This document shows positions 15,082 through 24,123 of a stretch of DNA of 64,000 nucleotides, piece after piece; position 1 is the first letter of the stretch; each line of letters opens with the position of its first letter. The position numbers and the translations under genes were made by a program. The notes under the pieces were generated by a model. It saw nothing but the letters and a program-made list of their open reading frames with translations. It made no database searches and was not told the origin of the DNA. The stretch is from JAUUSJ01 sp964439395 (lineage in GTDB: Bacteria; Bacillota; Clostridia; Lachnospirales; Lachnospiraceae). The DNA is taken from assembly GCA_964439395.1 (NCBI GenBank), contig CAYTNV010000002.1, positions 62,001-126,000 on the forward strand. Direction: 5' to 3'.

Positions 15082-17604
15082 ATGGCTACAACAACAAGAA
15101 AAAAAACAACGAGAAAAACTCGAAAAACTCCTCCAAAGACTACAAAAAGACGAGAAGAGAATCCATTGACCGCAGAAATTAAATTTATCATCTGTGTTGG
15201 AATATTTATCATTTTAATGTTGAGTAACTTTCATCTTGGCGGTAGAGTTGGAGAATGGGTTAGTTCTTTTTTCTTTGGAATTTTTGGAGTTGTGCAGTAT
15301 TTTGTTCCAGTTCTTGGAATTGCGATATCAGGACTTTTGATTTCAAATAAATGTAGTGCGATTTCTATTCGCAAATCAGTATCCTTATTTATCTTATTTT
15401 CCATGTTGTCAACATTGGCTCAGATTTGTGTGGATGCTGAGGATAGTTTATCTTTTGGAATTTTGGGATACTATCGATATGCCTCTGTAAACCATTCAGG
15501 AGGAGGACTAATTGGAGGAATCATATCATATTGTCTTATAAAATCAGTTGGTAAGATTGTGGCAGTTTTAGTTGTTATCTTAGTTATCTTAATTTGTATT
15601 ATTTTTATTACAGAGCGTTCTCTTCTACAGGGAATTCAAATATTAAAAGAGGAATTTTCTATGGCAGATGTAGAAGTGGAAGAGCCGGTGAAGAAGAAGG
15701 TTGTGAAGAAGAGAACAAAGAAAACAAAAGAAATTGTACAAGAAGAGCCGGAAGAAGAAAAGAAGGAGAAGACATTCACTCAAAAGACAAATGAACTGAA
15801 AAACTTTTTATTGTACGGAAAAGATGGCAGTGAAGAAAAAGAGTTAAATTCTGAGGATTCTATCTTTCCAATGGAGGAAAAAGATGATATAGTAGAAAAA
15901 CAAGACCCAGTCTTTCATTTTCACACGGATTTAAATTCAGATTATGAACAGCTGAACTTTGATTTTGATGAGATGATGGCCAATAGTCTTGGACAAAAAA
16001 AGCAAGAGGAAGAAGAGACAAAGCAGATAAGACCAGAACTTGCGAAAAGAGCTACTACAGTTAAAAAGAGAAAGAAAAATGAGGAGACAGTGGATGATGT
16101 CTCAGAGGAAATACAAGATAAGGAAGAAAAAGACAAGAAGGTGTATGTATTTCCACCAATTTCTCTGCTGGATGGCGGTAAAAAAAGAGGTGTTAAGAAA
16201 ACAGAAAAAGAACAGAGAGATACAGCGGCAAAGCTTCAACAGACATTGGAAGATTTTGGCGTAAATGTCACAATGACAGATGTAAGCTGTGGACCAGCTG
16301 TTACTAGGTATGAGATGCAGCCAGAGACAGGAGTAAAGGTAAGTAAGATTTTAGGATTGACGGATGATATTAAGCTTAATCTCGCAGCATCGGATATTCG
16401 AATTGAGGCACCAATTCCTGGTAAGGCGGCAATCGGCATTGAAGTTCCCAATAAAGAAAATGTGATGGTAAAATGCAGAGATATTATTGAGAGTGAAGCA
16501 TTTGTAAAGTTTCCATCAAAGCTTGCCTTTGCAGTGGGAAAAGATATCTCGGGGAATCCTGTTATTGCAGATATTGCAAAGATGCCACATTTGCTCATTG
16601 CTGGAGCGACAGGCTCAGGTAAGTCTGTCTGCATTAATACTTTGATTATCAGTTTGCTGTATAAAGCAACGCCAGACGAAGTAAAACTTATTATGATTGA
16701 CCCTAAGGTAGTTGAGCTTAGTACTTATAATGGAATTCCACATTTATTAATTCCAGTTGTCACAGATCCCAAAAAAGCGTCTAGTGCGTTAAATTGGGCA
16801 GTCATGGAGATGACAGACCGTTATAAAAAGTTTGCCGAATATAGTGTGAGGAATCTAGAGGGATATAATCAAAAAGTAGATGAGATTAAAAAGCAGAGCA
16901 AAGAAGAAGGAAAAGACTTAGAAAAAATGGCGCAGATTGTCATTATTATTGACGAGCTATCTGATTTGATGATGGTAGCTCCAGGTGAGGTAGAAGACGC
17001 TATTGTCCGTCTTTCTCAGTTGGCGAGAGCGGCGGGAATTCATCTTGTTATCGCCACTCAAAGACCGTCTGTTAATGTTATTACTGGATTAATTAAGGCG
17101 AATGTGCCATCTAGAATTGCATTCGCAGTTTCATCTGGTGTGGATTCTAGAACAATTATTGATATGAATGGAGCAGAGAAGCTTCTTGGAAAGGGAGATA
17201 TGCTCTTTTATCCAGCAGGATATCAAAAACCTGCCAGAGTACAGGGGGCTATGGTATCAGATGAGGAGGTCAATAAAGTAGTAGAGTTTTTGAAGACAGA
17301 AATTCAGGAAAAAGAACAAAAACAAGAGAGTAATGAGATATTAGACCAAATAGAAAAATCAGCAACTTTGGCAAAACAAGAAAGAGATGAATATTTCGTA
17401 GATGCGGCTAAGTTTATCATAGAGAAAGATAAAGCGTCTATCGGAATGTTGCAAAGAATGTTTAAGATTGGCTTTAACCGAGCGGCAAGAATTATGGATC
17501 AACTTTCACAGGCAGGAATTGTTGGCCCAGAGGAGGGAACAAAGCCAAGAAAAGTATTAATGTCAAAAGAGGAACTAGAAAATTACATAGAAAATCATAA
17601 TTAA
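15082..17604 (+). CDS. ftsK: DNA translocase FtsK/SpoIIIE
   Basis: This hexameric ATP-driven pump clears chromosomal DNA from the closing septum or into the forespore. The start at 15082 gives 840 residues and has AAAAGGAG upstream; the frame is open 33 codons further, but that part lies over the promoter region. A basic N-terminus (TTTRKKTTRKTRKTPPK) precedes four membrane segments (about 45-185). A highly charged linker (about 200-360) follows. The motor has Walker A GATGSGKSV and Walker B VIIIDELSDLMM, and a winged-helix gamma domain closes the protein (FIIEKDKASIGMLQRMFKIGFNRAAR in outline). Proximity to tepA matches B. subtilis spoIIIE. Confidence 0.95.
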   Translation: MATTTRKKTTRKTRKTPPKTTKRREENPLTAEIKFIICVGIFIILMLSNFHLGGRVGEWVSSFFFGIFGVVQYFVPVLGIAISGLLISNKCSAISIRKSVSLFILFSMLSTLAQICVDAEDSLSFGILGYYRYASVNHSGGGLIGGIISYCLIKSVGKIVAVLVVILVILICIIFITERSLLQGIQILKEEFSMADVEVEEPVKKKVVKKRTKKTKEIVQEEPEEEKKEKTFTQKTNELKNFLLYGKDGSEEKELNSEDSIFPMEEKDDIVEKQDPVFHFHTDLNSDYEQLNFDFDEMMANSLGQKKQEEEETKQIRPELAKRATTVKKRKKNEETVDDVSEEIQDKEEKDKKVYVFPPISLLDGGKKRGVKKTEKEQRDTAAKLQQTLEDFGVNVTMTDVSCGPAVTRYEMQPETGVKVSKILGLTDDIKLNLAASDIRIEAPIPGKAAIGIEVPNKENVMVKCRDIIESEAFVKFPSKLAFAVGKDISGNPVIADIAKMPHLLIAGATGSGKSVCINTLIISLLYKATPDEVKLIMIDPKVVELSTYNGIPHLLIPVVTDPKKASSALNWAVMEMTDRYKKFAEYSVRNLEGYNQKVDEIKKQSKEEGKDLEKMAQIVIIIDELSDLMMVAPGEVEDAIVRLSQLARAAGIHLVIATQRPSVNVITGLIKANVPSRIAFAVSSGVDSRTIIDMNGAEKLLGKGDMLFYPAGYQKPARVQGAMVSDEEVNKVVEFLKTEIQEKEQKQESNEILDQIEKSATLAKQERDEYFVDAAKFIIEKDKASIGMLQRMFKIGFNRAARIMDQLSQAGIVGPEEGTKPRKVLMSKEELENYIENHN

Positions 17605-17618
17605 AAGGAGAGAAGCAA

Positions 17619-19289
17619 ATGAAATCTGATATTCAAATCGCACAAGAGGCACCAAAATGTCCAATTACGGAAGTAGCAGCCTCCATTGGAATCAAAGAAG
17701 ATGATTTGGAGCTTTATGGAAAATATAAGGCAAAATTATCCGATGAGCTTTTAAAAGAGATTGAGGATAGGGAAGATGGAAAGCTCGTTTTAGTGACAGC
17801 GATTAATCCAACTCCAGCGGGAGAGGGTAAGACAACTACTAGTATTGGACTAGCACAGGCACTTAATAAATTAGATAAAAAGACAATCGTTACACTTCGT
17901 GAGCCATCCTTAGGACCTTGTTTTGGTATTAAGGGAGGAGCAGCAGGTGGCGGATATGCACAGGTTATTCCGATGGAGGATTTAAATCTTCATTTTACAG
18001 GAGATTTTCATGCCATCACTTCTGCTAATAATCTCTTGGCAGCTTTATTAGATAACCATATTCAGCAGGGAAATGAGCTTGGCATTGACACAAGACAGAT
18101 TGTTTGGAAGCGCTGTCTTGATATGAATGATCGAGTTCTTCGTCAGATCGTAGTGGGACTTGGTGGCAAGATGGATGGAGTTACAAGACAAGATAGTTTT
18201 GTTATTACAGTGGCGTCTGAGATTATGGCTATTTTATGTCTTGCATCTGATATGGCAGATCTAAAAGAGAGACTTGGAAAAATTGTTGTGGCTTATACTT
18301 ATGACGGTAATCCAGTAACTGCAAAAGATTTGAAGGCAGTTGGATCGATGGCAGCACTTTTAAAAGATGCCTTAAAGCCAAATCTAATTCAGACATTAGA
18401 GCATACACCGGCATTTGTGCATGGCGGACCATTTGCTAATATTGCTCACGGATGCAATAGTGTAAGAGCTACAAAAGCTTCCTTAAAACTTGCAGATATT
18501 GTTGTCACAGAGGCAGGATTTGGAGCAGACTTAGGAGCAGAGAAGTTTTTAGATATTAAATGTCGTATGGCCAAATTAAAACCAGATGCAGTTGTATTGG
18601 TAGCTACAGTGCGTGCCTTAAAGTATAATGGTGGCGTAAAAAAAGCGGATTTAAGTGAAGAGAATATTGATGCGTTAAGCAAAGGCATCGAAAACTTGGA
18701 AAAACATATTGAAAATTTAAAGAAATATAAAGTACCAGTTGTAGTAACCTTAAATCGTTTTGTGACAGATACAAATGCAGAGTTGGAATTTGTAAAACAT
18801 TTCTGTGAAGATAGAGAATGTGAGTTTGCACTCTCGGAAGTATGGGAAAAAGGTGGGGAAGGTGGAATTGAACTTGCCAACGCTGTCATTCGTACTTTGG
18901 ACAATAAAGAAAGTAATTTTGAAGTTTTATATGACGAGAATGATTCCATCGAAAATAAGATTCAGACGATTGCGACAGAGATTTACGGTGCAGATGGAGT
19001 AAATTATACCGCATTGGCAAAGAAACAGATGAAGCAACTGACGGATTTAGGATTTGATAAATTGCCAATTTGTATGGCCAAAAACCAGTATTCTTTATCT
19101 GATGACGCCACAAAACTTGGAAGACCAAAAGATTTTGAGATTACAATTAGAGAAATGTATGTATCCGCAGGTGCAGGATTTATTGTGGCACTTACAGGAA
19201 GTATCATGACAATGCCTGGACTTCCTAAGCAACCAGCGGCATTTAATATTGATGTCAACGAGGATGGAGTTATTACAGGATTATTCTAG
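17619..19289 (+). CDS. fhs: Formate-tetrahydrofolate ligase
   Basis: Fhs activates formate with ATP onto tetrahydrofolate to give 10-formyl-THF, feeding purine synthesis and, in acetogens, the methyl branch of the Wood-Ljungdahl pathway. At 556 residues it has the usual length. The ATP-binding loop TPAGEGKTTTSIGLAQAL lies near residue 68, followed by SLGPCFGIKGGAAGGGYAQV, the FTGDFHAI motif and the C-terminal GSIMTMPGLPKQPAA. A good ribosome binding site (AAAGGAG) precedes it. folD follows, so the two tetrahydrofolate steps are encoded together. Confidence 0.98.
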   Translation: MKSDIQIAQEAPKCPITEVAASIGIKEDDLELYGKYKAKLSDELLKEIEDREDGKLVLVTAINPTPAGEGKTTTSIGLAQALNKLDKKTIVTLREPSLGPCFGIKGGAAGGGYAQVIPMEDLNLHFTGDFHAITSANNLLAALLDNHIQQGNELGIDTRQIVWKRCLDMNDRVLRQIVVGLGGKMDGVTRQDSFVITVASEIMAILCLASDMADLKERLGKIVVAYTYDGNPVTAKDLKAVGSMAALLKDALKPNLIQTLEHTPAFVHGGPFANIAHGCNSVRATKASLKLADIVVTEAGFGADLGAEKFLDIKCRMAKLKPDAVVLVATVRALKYNGGVKKADLSEENIDALSKGIENLEKHIENLKKYKVPVVVTLNRFVTDTNAELEFVKHFCEDRECEFALSEVWEKGGEGGIELANAVIRTLDNKESNFEVLYDENDSIENKIQTIATEIYGADGVNYTALAKKQMKQLTDLGFDKLPICMAKNQYSLSDDATKLGRPKDFEITIREMYVSAGAGFIVALTGSIMTMPGLPKQPAAFNIDVNEDGVITGLF

Positions 19290-19325
19290 GAAATCGTTCA
19301 TTATGTGAAACAAAGGAGTAAGAAA

Positions 19326-20183
19326 ATGGCAACTTTAATAGATGGAAAGAAGGTTTCTGCTGCCTTAAAAGAAGAGCTAAAAGAGCAGGTGGCGAAGCTG
19401 AAAGAACAGGGAATTATAATTACTTTAGCTGTAATTCAAGTTGGAGAGGATAAAGCCTCTTCTGTATATGTAGGAAATAAGCAAAAAGCTTGTGCCTATA
19501 TTGGAATTGAGTCATTAGCTTATCATCTTCCAGAAACAGTAGAAGAAAAAGAACTGCTTGATTTAATTGAAAAATTAAATCAAGATGAGGCAGTGAATGG
19601 AATTTTAGTGCAGCTGCCACTCCCAAAACATATCGATGAAGATAAGGTAATTAAGGCGATTTCACCAGCAAAAGATGTGGATGGATTCCATCCTCAGAGC
19701 GTAGGAGCTTTAAGTATTGGGCAAAAGGGATTTGTTTCTTGTACGCCAGCTGGAATTATTGAATTGCTGAAGAGATATGAGATTGAAATTTCTGGGAAAG
19801 AATGTGTTGTAATTGGAAGAAGTAATATTGTTGGAAAACCTATGGCACTTTTACTGCTCAGAGAGAATGGAACAGTTACAATTTGTCATTCACGAACAAG
19901 GGATTTGAGAGAAGTGACAAAGAGAGCGGATATTTTAATTGTAGCGATTGGTAAGCCAAAATTTATCGATGGTTCTTATATCAAGGAGGGAGCGGTTGTT
20001 ATTGACGTCGGAATTCATAGAAATGAAAATAATAAGCTCTGTGGAGATGTAGACTTCGAATCTGCGAAGGAAAAAGCCTCCTATATTACTCCAGTTCCAG
20101 GTGGTGTCGGACCAATGACAATCGCAATGTTAATGTATAACTGTGTTCAGGCAGCCTTGATGGAGCAGGAGGAGAAGAAATAG
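19326..20183 (+). CDS. folD: Bifunctional methylene-THF dehydrogenase/methenyl-THF cyclohydrolase
   Basis: FolD interconverts 10-formyl-, methenyl- and methylene-tetrahydrofolate. The start at 19326 is favoured over 19305 because AAAGGAG lies eight bases before it; this gives 285 residues, the usual length. The active-site Tyr and Lys are in SVYVGNKQKAC (about residues 46-56), followed by VQLPLPKHID, KDVDGFHP and the Rossmann segment VIGRSNIVGKP. The C-terminal TPVPGGVGPMTIAML is diagnostic. The gene ends one base before rimO starts. Substrate flow with Fhs directly upstream supports one operon. Confidence 0.98.
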   Translation: MATLIDGKKVSAALKEELKEQVAKLKEQGIIITLAVIQVGEDKASSVYVGNKQKACAYIGIESLAYHLPETVEEKELLDLIEKLNQDEAVNGILVQLPLPKHIDEDKVIKAISPAKDVDGFHPQSVGALSIGQKGFVSCTPAGIIELLKRYEIEISGKECVVIGRSNIVGKPMALLLLRENGTVTICHSRTRDLREVTKRADILIVAIGKPKFIDGSYIKEGAVVIDVGIHRNENNKLCGDVDFESAKEKASYITPVPGGVGPMTIAMLMYNCVQAALMEQEEKK

Positions 20184-21536
20184 ATGTCTATGAGAATATC
20201 ATTTATTTCCCTAGGTTGTGACAAAAATTTAGTGGACAGTGAGAAAATGTTGACGCTGGCGAAAAAGGCTGGGCATGAGATTGTGGCCGAAGGGGAAGAG
20301 GCAGATATTATTGTAATAAATACATGTTGCTTTATTCACGATGCAAAGGAAGAGAGCATTGAGGCGATTTTAGAAGTGGCAGAGCTAAAAAAACAAGGTT
20401 TGGTCAAGGGAATTATCGTAACTGGATGTTTGGCAGAACGCTATAAAGAAGAGATTCAAGAAGAGATAAAAGAAGTAGATAGCGTCCTGGGCACTGCTAG
20501 TTATGGAGAAATTGTAAAAGCAGTATCTGCAATTGAAAGACAAGAAACATATAATAAATTTACTGATTTAAGATCACCTCTTGAGAGAGAAGAGATAGAG
20601 AGAATTTCAACATCGGGCAATCACTTAGCTTATCTTAAAATAGCGGAGGGATGTAATAAGGGATGTTCCTATTGCATTATTCCAAAGGTTCGAGGACCAT
20701 TCCGAAGCTTTACGATGGAACAACTTTTGGAGGAGGCAACTTATCTAGCCTCTCAGGGAGCAAGAGAACTAATTCTCGTAGCTCAGGAGACGACACTTTA
20801 TGGTGTAGACATATATGGAGAAAAGAAGCTTCCACAATTGCTAAAAAAGCTTTGTAAAGTAGAAGGAATTGAGTGGATTCGTCTTTTATACGCATATCCA
20901 GAGGAGATTACTGAGGAATTAATCCAAGTAATGAAGCAAGAGGAAAAAATTTGTTCTTATATCGATATGCCAATTCAACATTCTAGTGATGCTGTGCTAA
21001 AGAGAATGGGGCGAAGGACAAATCAAAAAGAGCTGAGAGAAAAAATAGCACTTCTTCGCAGGGAAATTCCAGGTATTACAATTCGAACTACTCTTATTTC
21101 TGGATTTCCAGGAGAGACGAGAGAAGACCAGGAAATACAACTTGAATTTGTAAATGAGATGGAGTTTGATCGTCTCGGTGTATTTACTTACTCAAGAGAA
21201 GAGGGAACGAGAGCAGACAAGATGGAAGATCAAGTAGATGAGGATATAAAAAGAAGTAGACGAGACGAGATTATGGAATTACAGCAAGAAATTTCATATG
21301 AAAAAAACGAAGCTCTTGTCGGGAAAACGATAAAAGTATTAGTAGAAGGCTACTTGTACGAGGAGGGTATTTACGTAGGAAGAAGTGAGAAAGACGCACC
21401 GAAAGTAGATGGCTGTGTATTTTTTACTTCTGAGGAGGAAGTGATATCGGGGGACTTTGTTTTTGTAAAAATTATAGAGGCCAACGAATATGATTTGATA
21501 GGAGATGTTATATATGGAAATGAACTTACCAAATAA
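20184..21536 (+). CDS. rimO: Ribosomal protein S12 methylthiotransferase RimO
   Basis: RimO is a radical SAM enzyme that methylthiolates an aspartate of ribosomal protein S12. The 450-residue protein has the N-terminal UPF0004 domain with cluster cysteines (SLGCDKNLVDSE; NTCCFIHDAKEES; VTGCLAERY). The radical SAM motif GCNKGCSYCIIP lies near residue 155, and a C-terminal TRAM domain (about 380-445) follows. The DKN and CCFIHDAK patterns separate RimO from the tRNA enzyme MiaB. The start follows the folD stop directly, with AGGAGGAG inside folD. It overlaps pgsA by 23 bases. Confidence 0.96.
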   Translation: MSMRISFISLGCDKNLVDSEKMLTLAKKAGHEIVAEGEEADIIVINTCCFIHDAKEESIEAILEVAELKKQGLVKGIIVTGCLAERYKEEIQEEIKEVDSVLGTASYGEIVKAVSAIERQETYNKFTDLRSPLEREEIERISTSGNHLAYLKIAEGCNKGCSYCIIPKVRGPFRSFTMEQLLEEATYLASQGARELILVAQETTLYGVDIYGEKKLPQLLKKLCKVEGIEWIRLLYAYPEEITEELIQVMKQEEKICSYIDMPIQHSSDAVLKRMGRRTNQKELREKIALLRREIPGITIRTTLISGFPGETREDQEIQLEFVNEMEFDRLGVFTYSREEGTRADKMEDQVDEDIKRSRRDEIMELQQEISYEKNEALVGKTIKVLVEGYLYEEGIYVGRSEKDAPKVDGCVFFTSEEEVISGDFVFVKIIEANEYDLIGDVIYGNELTK

Positions 21537-22068
21537 ATTGACAATACTTAGAGTATTGATGATTCCATTTTTTGTATTTTTTATGCTTAAAGATACGATA
21601 CCATATGCCAACTGGATTGCACTTGTTCTTTTTGCGCTGGCGAGCTTTACAGATTATTTAGATGGTCATATTGCTCGAAAAAACAATCTAGTTACAAACT
21701 TTGGAAAATTTATGGATCCTTTAGCGGATAAATTGCTTGTATGCTCTGCATTTATCTGTCTTGTAGAGCAAGGACGTCTTCCGGCTTGGATTGTTATTAT
21801 TATTATTGCACGAGAGTTTATTATTAGTGGATTTCGTCTTGTAGCTTCGGATAACGGAGTCGTTATTGCTGCAAGCTACTGGGGAAAAGCGAAAACGGTT
21901 TCTCAGATGTTTATGATTATGCTTTTGATTTTAAAACTCCCTGAAACGATAATGATAGTGCCAATTTTAGAGAATATTTTAATATACTTAGCATTAATTT
22001 TAACGATTGTGTCATTAGTTGACTATATTGTAAAAAATATGGATGTTTTAAAGGAAAGTGGTAAATAA
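21514..22068 (+). CDS. pgsA: CDP-diacylglycerol-glycerol-3-phosphate 3-phosphatidyltransferase
   Basis: PgsA makes phosphatidylglycerol phosphate, the committed step to anionic phospholipids. The protein of about 184 residues is multi-pass and carries the CDP-alcohol phosphotransferase signature spread over DYLDGHIARKNNLV and NFGKFMDPLADK (pattern D-x2-D-G-x2-A-R, then G-x3-D-x3-D). The start at 21514 is chosen because GGAG lies nine bases upstream; 21505 would leave only one base. It begins inside rimO, giving translational coupling. A long perfect inverted repeat ends the transcript at 22139. Confidence 0.95.
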   Translation: MEMNLPNKLTILRVLMIPFFVFFMLKDTIPYANWIALVLFALASFTDYLDGHIARKNNLVTNFGKFMDPLADKLLVCSAFICLVEQGRLPAWIVIIIIAREFIISGFRLVASDNGVVIAASYWGKAKTVSQMFMIMLLILKLPETIMIVPILENILIYLALILTIVSLVDYIVKNMDVLKESGK

Positions 22069-22094
22069 AGAGAAAAAATAGTGAAAGGAAGAAG

Positions 22095-22139
22095 AAAAAT
22101 ATAAACTAGATTGTATAGATATATAAAGTTTATATTTTT
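22095..22139. terminator. Terminator after pgsA, probably bidirectional
   Basis: AAAAATATAAACT (22095-22107) and AGTTTATATTTTT (22127-22139) are exact 13-base complements around a 19-base loop, with A and T runs on the outer sides. A second small hairpin, CCAGAGA/TCTCTGG, follows at 22142-22160 directly before cinA. Confidence 0.75.
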
Positions 22140-22174
22140 CTCCAGAGAGAAATTCTCTGGTTTAGGACAAAAAG

Positions 22175-23422
22175 ATGAATGTAGAGCTTATCTCTGTTGG
22201 AACAGAGTTTTTGATTGGTAAGTCAATTAATACAAATACATTTTATTTAGCAGAGCGTCTTGCTTCACTTGGATACCAAGTGAATGAGCAGATTGTAGTT
22301 GGGGATGAGATTAGCCAGATTCAGAGAGTTTTAAAAAGGTCGATCGATCGCTCAGATATTGTTTTTGTTATGGGCGGTCTCGGTGCTATGAAGGATGATG
22401 TGACAAAAAAAGCGGTAGTTGAGGCGCTTGGAATTTCCCTTGTGGAAAATCCAGTTGTAAAAAATCAAATTAAGAATAGATTTAAGGATAAAAAATCATC
22501 CGAGATTCCTGAAAATATTTGGAAACAGGCGATGACTCCAAAGGGCGCAGTGCTTCTAGAAAATAAGCAAGATATTATTCCTGGATTTATTATATCTGCT
22601 ATTGGGAAGAAGATTATTTTGCTTCCTGGAAATCCAAAACAATTAAAAGAGATGGTAGACAAAAAAGTAATGATTTATTTAAAGGATTGGCAGCCTAGTG
22701 TTGTTTGTTCTGAAATTGTAAAAATTATGGCAGTGACAGAACAAGATGTAGTAGAGAAGCTTGGAAGTTTAATGGAGAGTGAGAATCCTAAAATTACGAC
22801 CTATTCTCAAATTGGAGAGGTTCATCTTCGCATTATCGCTAAGACGAACACGAAAAAAGAGGCGAAAAAGCTCGTAATTCCGATTTTAGAGGAGATAAAG
22901 CAATACTTCGGAAATCTAGTATATTCTACAAATGAAGATGAGACGCTAGAGGCAAATGTAGTATCCTTATTGAAAAAATATAATATTACAGTATCTACTG
23001 CGGAGTCTTGTACTGGAGGATGTCTGGCGGGAAAACTTGTGAATATATCGGGTGTATCTTCTATTTTTGGACAAGGTTTTATTACTTATTCTAATAAGGC
23101 AAAGAAAAAATTAATTGGGGTAAGTAAAAATACATTGAAAAAACATGGTGCTGTCTCAAAACAGACTGCAAAGGAGATGGCGGAAGGTGTCTCTGTCACA
23201 ACTGGATCTGACGTGGGAATCGGTATTACAGGAATTGCAGGACCAGATGGCGGAACTGAGGAGAAGCCAGTGGGGCTTGTGTATATTGGATGCTATGTAA
23301 AAGAAAAAGCGATTGCGAGAGAATACCGTTTTGTGGGAGATAGAAATGATATTAGAGAGAGTTCTGTTATGGCAGCGCTTGCACTCCTTAGAACAACAAT
23401 TTTAGAAAATTATGTTCTTTAG
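22175..23422 (+). CDS. cinA: CinA-like protein (competence/damage-inducible, NMN amidase type)
   Basis: A 415-residue two-domain protein. Residues 1-165 form a MoaB-like domain (ELISVGTEFLIGKSINTN; GGLGAMKDDVTKKAV, where the family more often has GGLGPTxDD). Residues 255-412 form the CinA C-terminal domain with AESCTGGCLAGKL and GITGIAGPDGGTEEKPVG. The C-terminal domain hydrolyses nicotinamide mononucleotide in characterised members; the N-terminal domain can be an ADP-ribose pyrophosphatase. It stands before recA, as in many Firmicutes, but with a 700-base gap and a separate recA promoter. The ribosome binding site is weak (TTTAGGAC). Confidence 0.94.
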   Translation: MNVELISVGTEFLIGKSINTNTFYLAERLASLGYQVNEQIVVGDEISQIQRVLKRSIDRSDIVFVMGGLGAMKDDVTKKAVVEALGISLVENPVVKNQIKNRFKDKKSSEIPENIWKQAMTPKGAVLLENKQDIIPGFIISAIGKKIILLPGNPKQLKEMVDKKVMIYLKDWQPSVVCSEIVKIMAVTEQDVVEKLGSLMESENPKITTYSQIGEVHLRIIAKTNTKKEAKKLVIPILEEIKQYFGNLVYSTNEDETLEANVVSLLKKYNITVSTAESCTGGCLAGKLVNISGVSSIFGQGFITYSNKAKKKLIGVSKNTLKKHGAVSKQTAKEMAEGVSVTTGSDVGIGITGIAGPDGGTEEKPVGLVYIGCYVKEKAIAREYRFVGDRNDIRESSVMAALALLRTTILENYVL

Positions 23423-23475
23423 ATATAATCTTTGGGTATTTCGCATCCTATATTCTACGGATGAAAATAGATAAA

Positions 23476-23674
23476 GTGGAATGTTTTTTGGAAGGAGACG
23501 CCAAAAGGCAGAGGAAGTATCTTCTCCTAGTCAATACGTTTCGTGCCCGCATTTTTTGCTGCTTCGCCTATTTTTGAGAGTTTTCGCAAACACACTTCAT
23601 TCAAACACGCTTAAACTTTCAAAGCATCCGCAGCAAAAAATGTCTCCACAGCTATCCTCACTCTTCCACGCTCT
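23476..23674. repeat. Long imperfect palindromic element in the cinA-recA gap
   Basis: Four nested complementary pairs share one centre. They are GTGGAA/TTCCAC (23476-23481, 23664-23669), GGAGAC/GTCTCC (23494-23499, 23642-23647), CATTTTTTGCTGC/GCAGCAAAAAATG (23550-23562, 23630-23642) and TTGAGAGTTT/AAACTTTCAA (23574-23583, 23613-23622, one G-U). The apical loop holds a near-perfect 10-base direct repeat, AAACACACTT and AAACACGCTT. ATAAA flanks both sides (23471-23475 and 23675-23679). The shape suits a miniature mobile element or a structured RNA. The local composition is less A/T-skewed than the surrounding gap. Confidence 0.5.
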
Positions 23675-23745
23675 ATAAATCTTAATCTTTTATATCACTT
23701 ATTTCTAATCTGTTTCAAAACCTACACTTATAGAGTATGAGTAAA

Positions 23746-23795
23746 AAAGAGAGTTTGATAGAAAAATTAATTTATGATATCAATTCTCTTTTTTT
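23746..23795 (+). terminator. Terminator in the cinA-recA gap
   Basis: AAAGAGA and TTGATA on the left pair with TATCAA and TCTCTTT on the right across a small bulge, followed by T residues. It would end transcription from cinA or from the palindromic element. Confidence 0.7.
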
Positions 23796-23959
23796 ATTGT
23801 CTTGAATAATTGGGGAATGTAAAGAGGAAGTATATATGATGCTATAAGAAATAGTTCATGTCGTTTTTTTGCATATTATTATGTTTTAATGTTCTTTCTT
23901 CTTTTAGAAAATTAAAAAAATTTTCAGAAATTGGACATAGAAATTTTATAAAGACTTTC

Positions 23960-23988
23960 TTGCAATTATAGATAAAGAAAGATATAAT
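23960..23988 (+). promoter_or_regulatory. recA promoter
   Basis: TTGCAA at 23960-23965 and TATAAT at 23983-23988 with a 17-base spacer. The start is expected near 23995. The stretch from 23796 to 23959 shows nothing else I can name. Confidence 0.85.
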
Positions 23989-23994
23989 AAAAGA

Positions 23995-24006
23995 GAACAA
24001 ATTTTC
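23995..24006. promoter_or_regulatory. Probable LexA (SOS) box at the recA start site
   Basis: GAAC-AAAT-TTTC differs from the Gram-positive LexA consensus GAAC-N4-GTTC at one position and covers the predicted transcription start, where a repressor would block RNA polymerase. Confidence 0.55.
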
Positions 24007-24035
24007 GATTATATAATTAACTAAGAGGAGTTAAA

Positions 24036-24110
24036 ATAAAGATTTTGCCGATATCGTTCGAAGAACAAGTGGCAGCATATAAGAGAAAGCTTGTATTATT
24101 TATAGAATAA
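24036..24110 (+). other. Possible leader peptide reading frame before recA
   Basis: After AGGAG (24026-24030) a frame reads KILPISFEEQVAAYKRKLV and continues LFIE to a stop at 24108-24110, immediately before the recA ribosome binding site. The composition looks like protein, but the only codon at the right distance is ATA, with TTG at 24045 as a later option, so initiation is doubtful. It could be a degenerate gene or a leader peptide coupled to recA. Confidence 0.22.
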
Positions 24111-24123
24111 AGGAGTATTAGTT

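Noticed and set aside
23481..23678. A 65-residue plus-strand ORF in the cinA-recA gap
   Set aside because: It coincides with the nested palindrome and its sequence simply follows the repeat; no proper start context.
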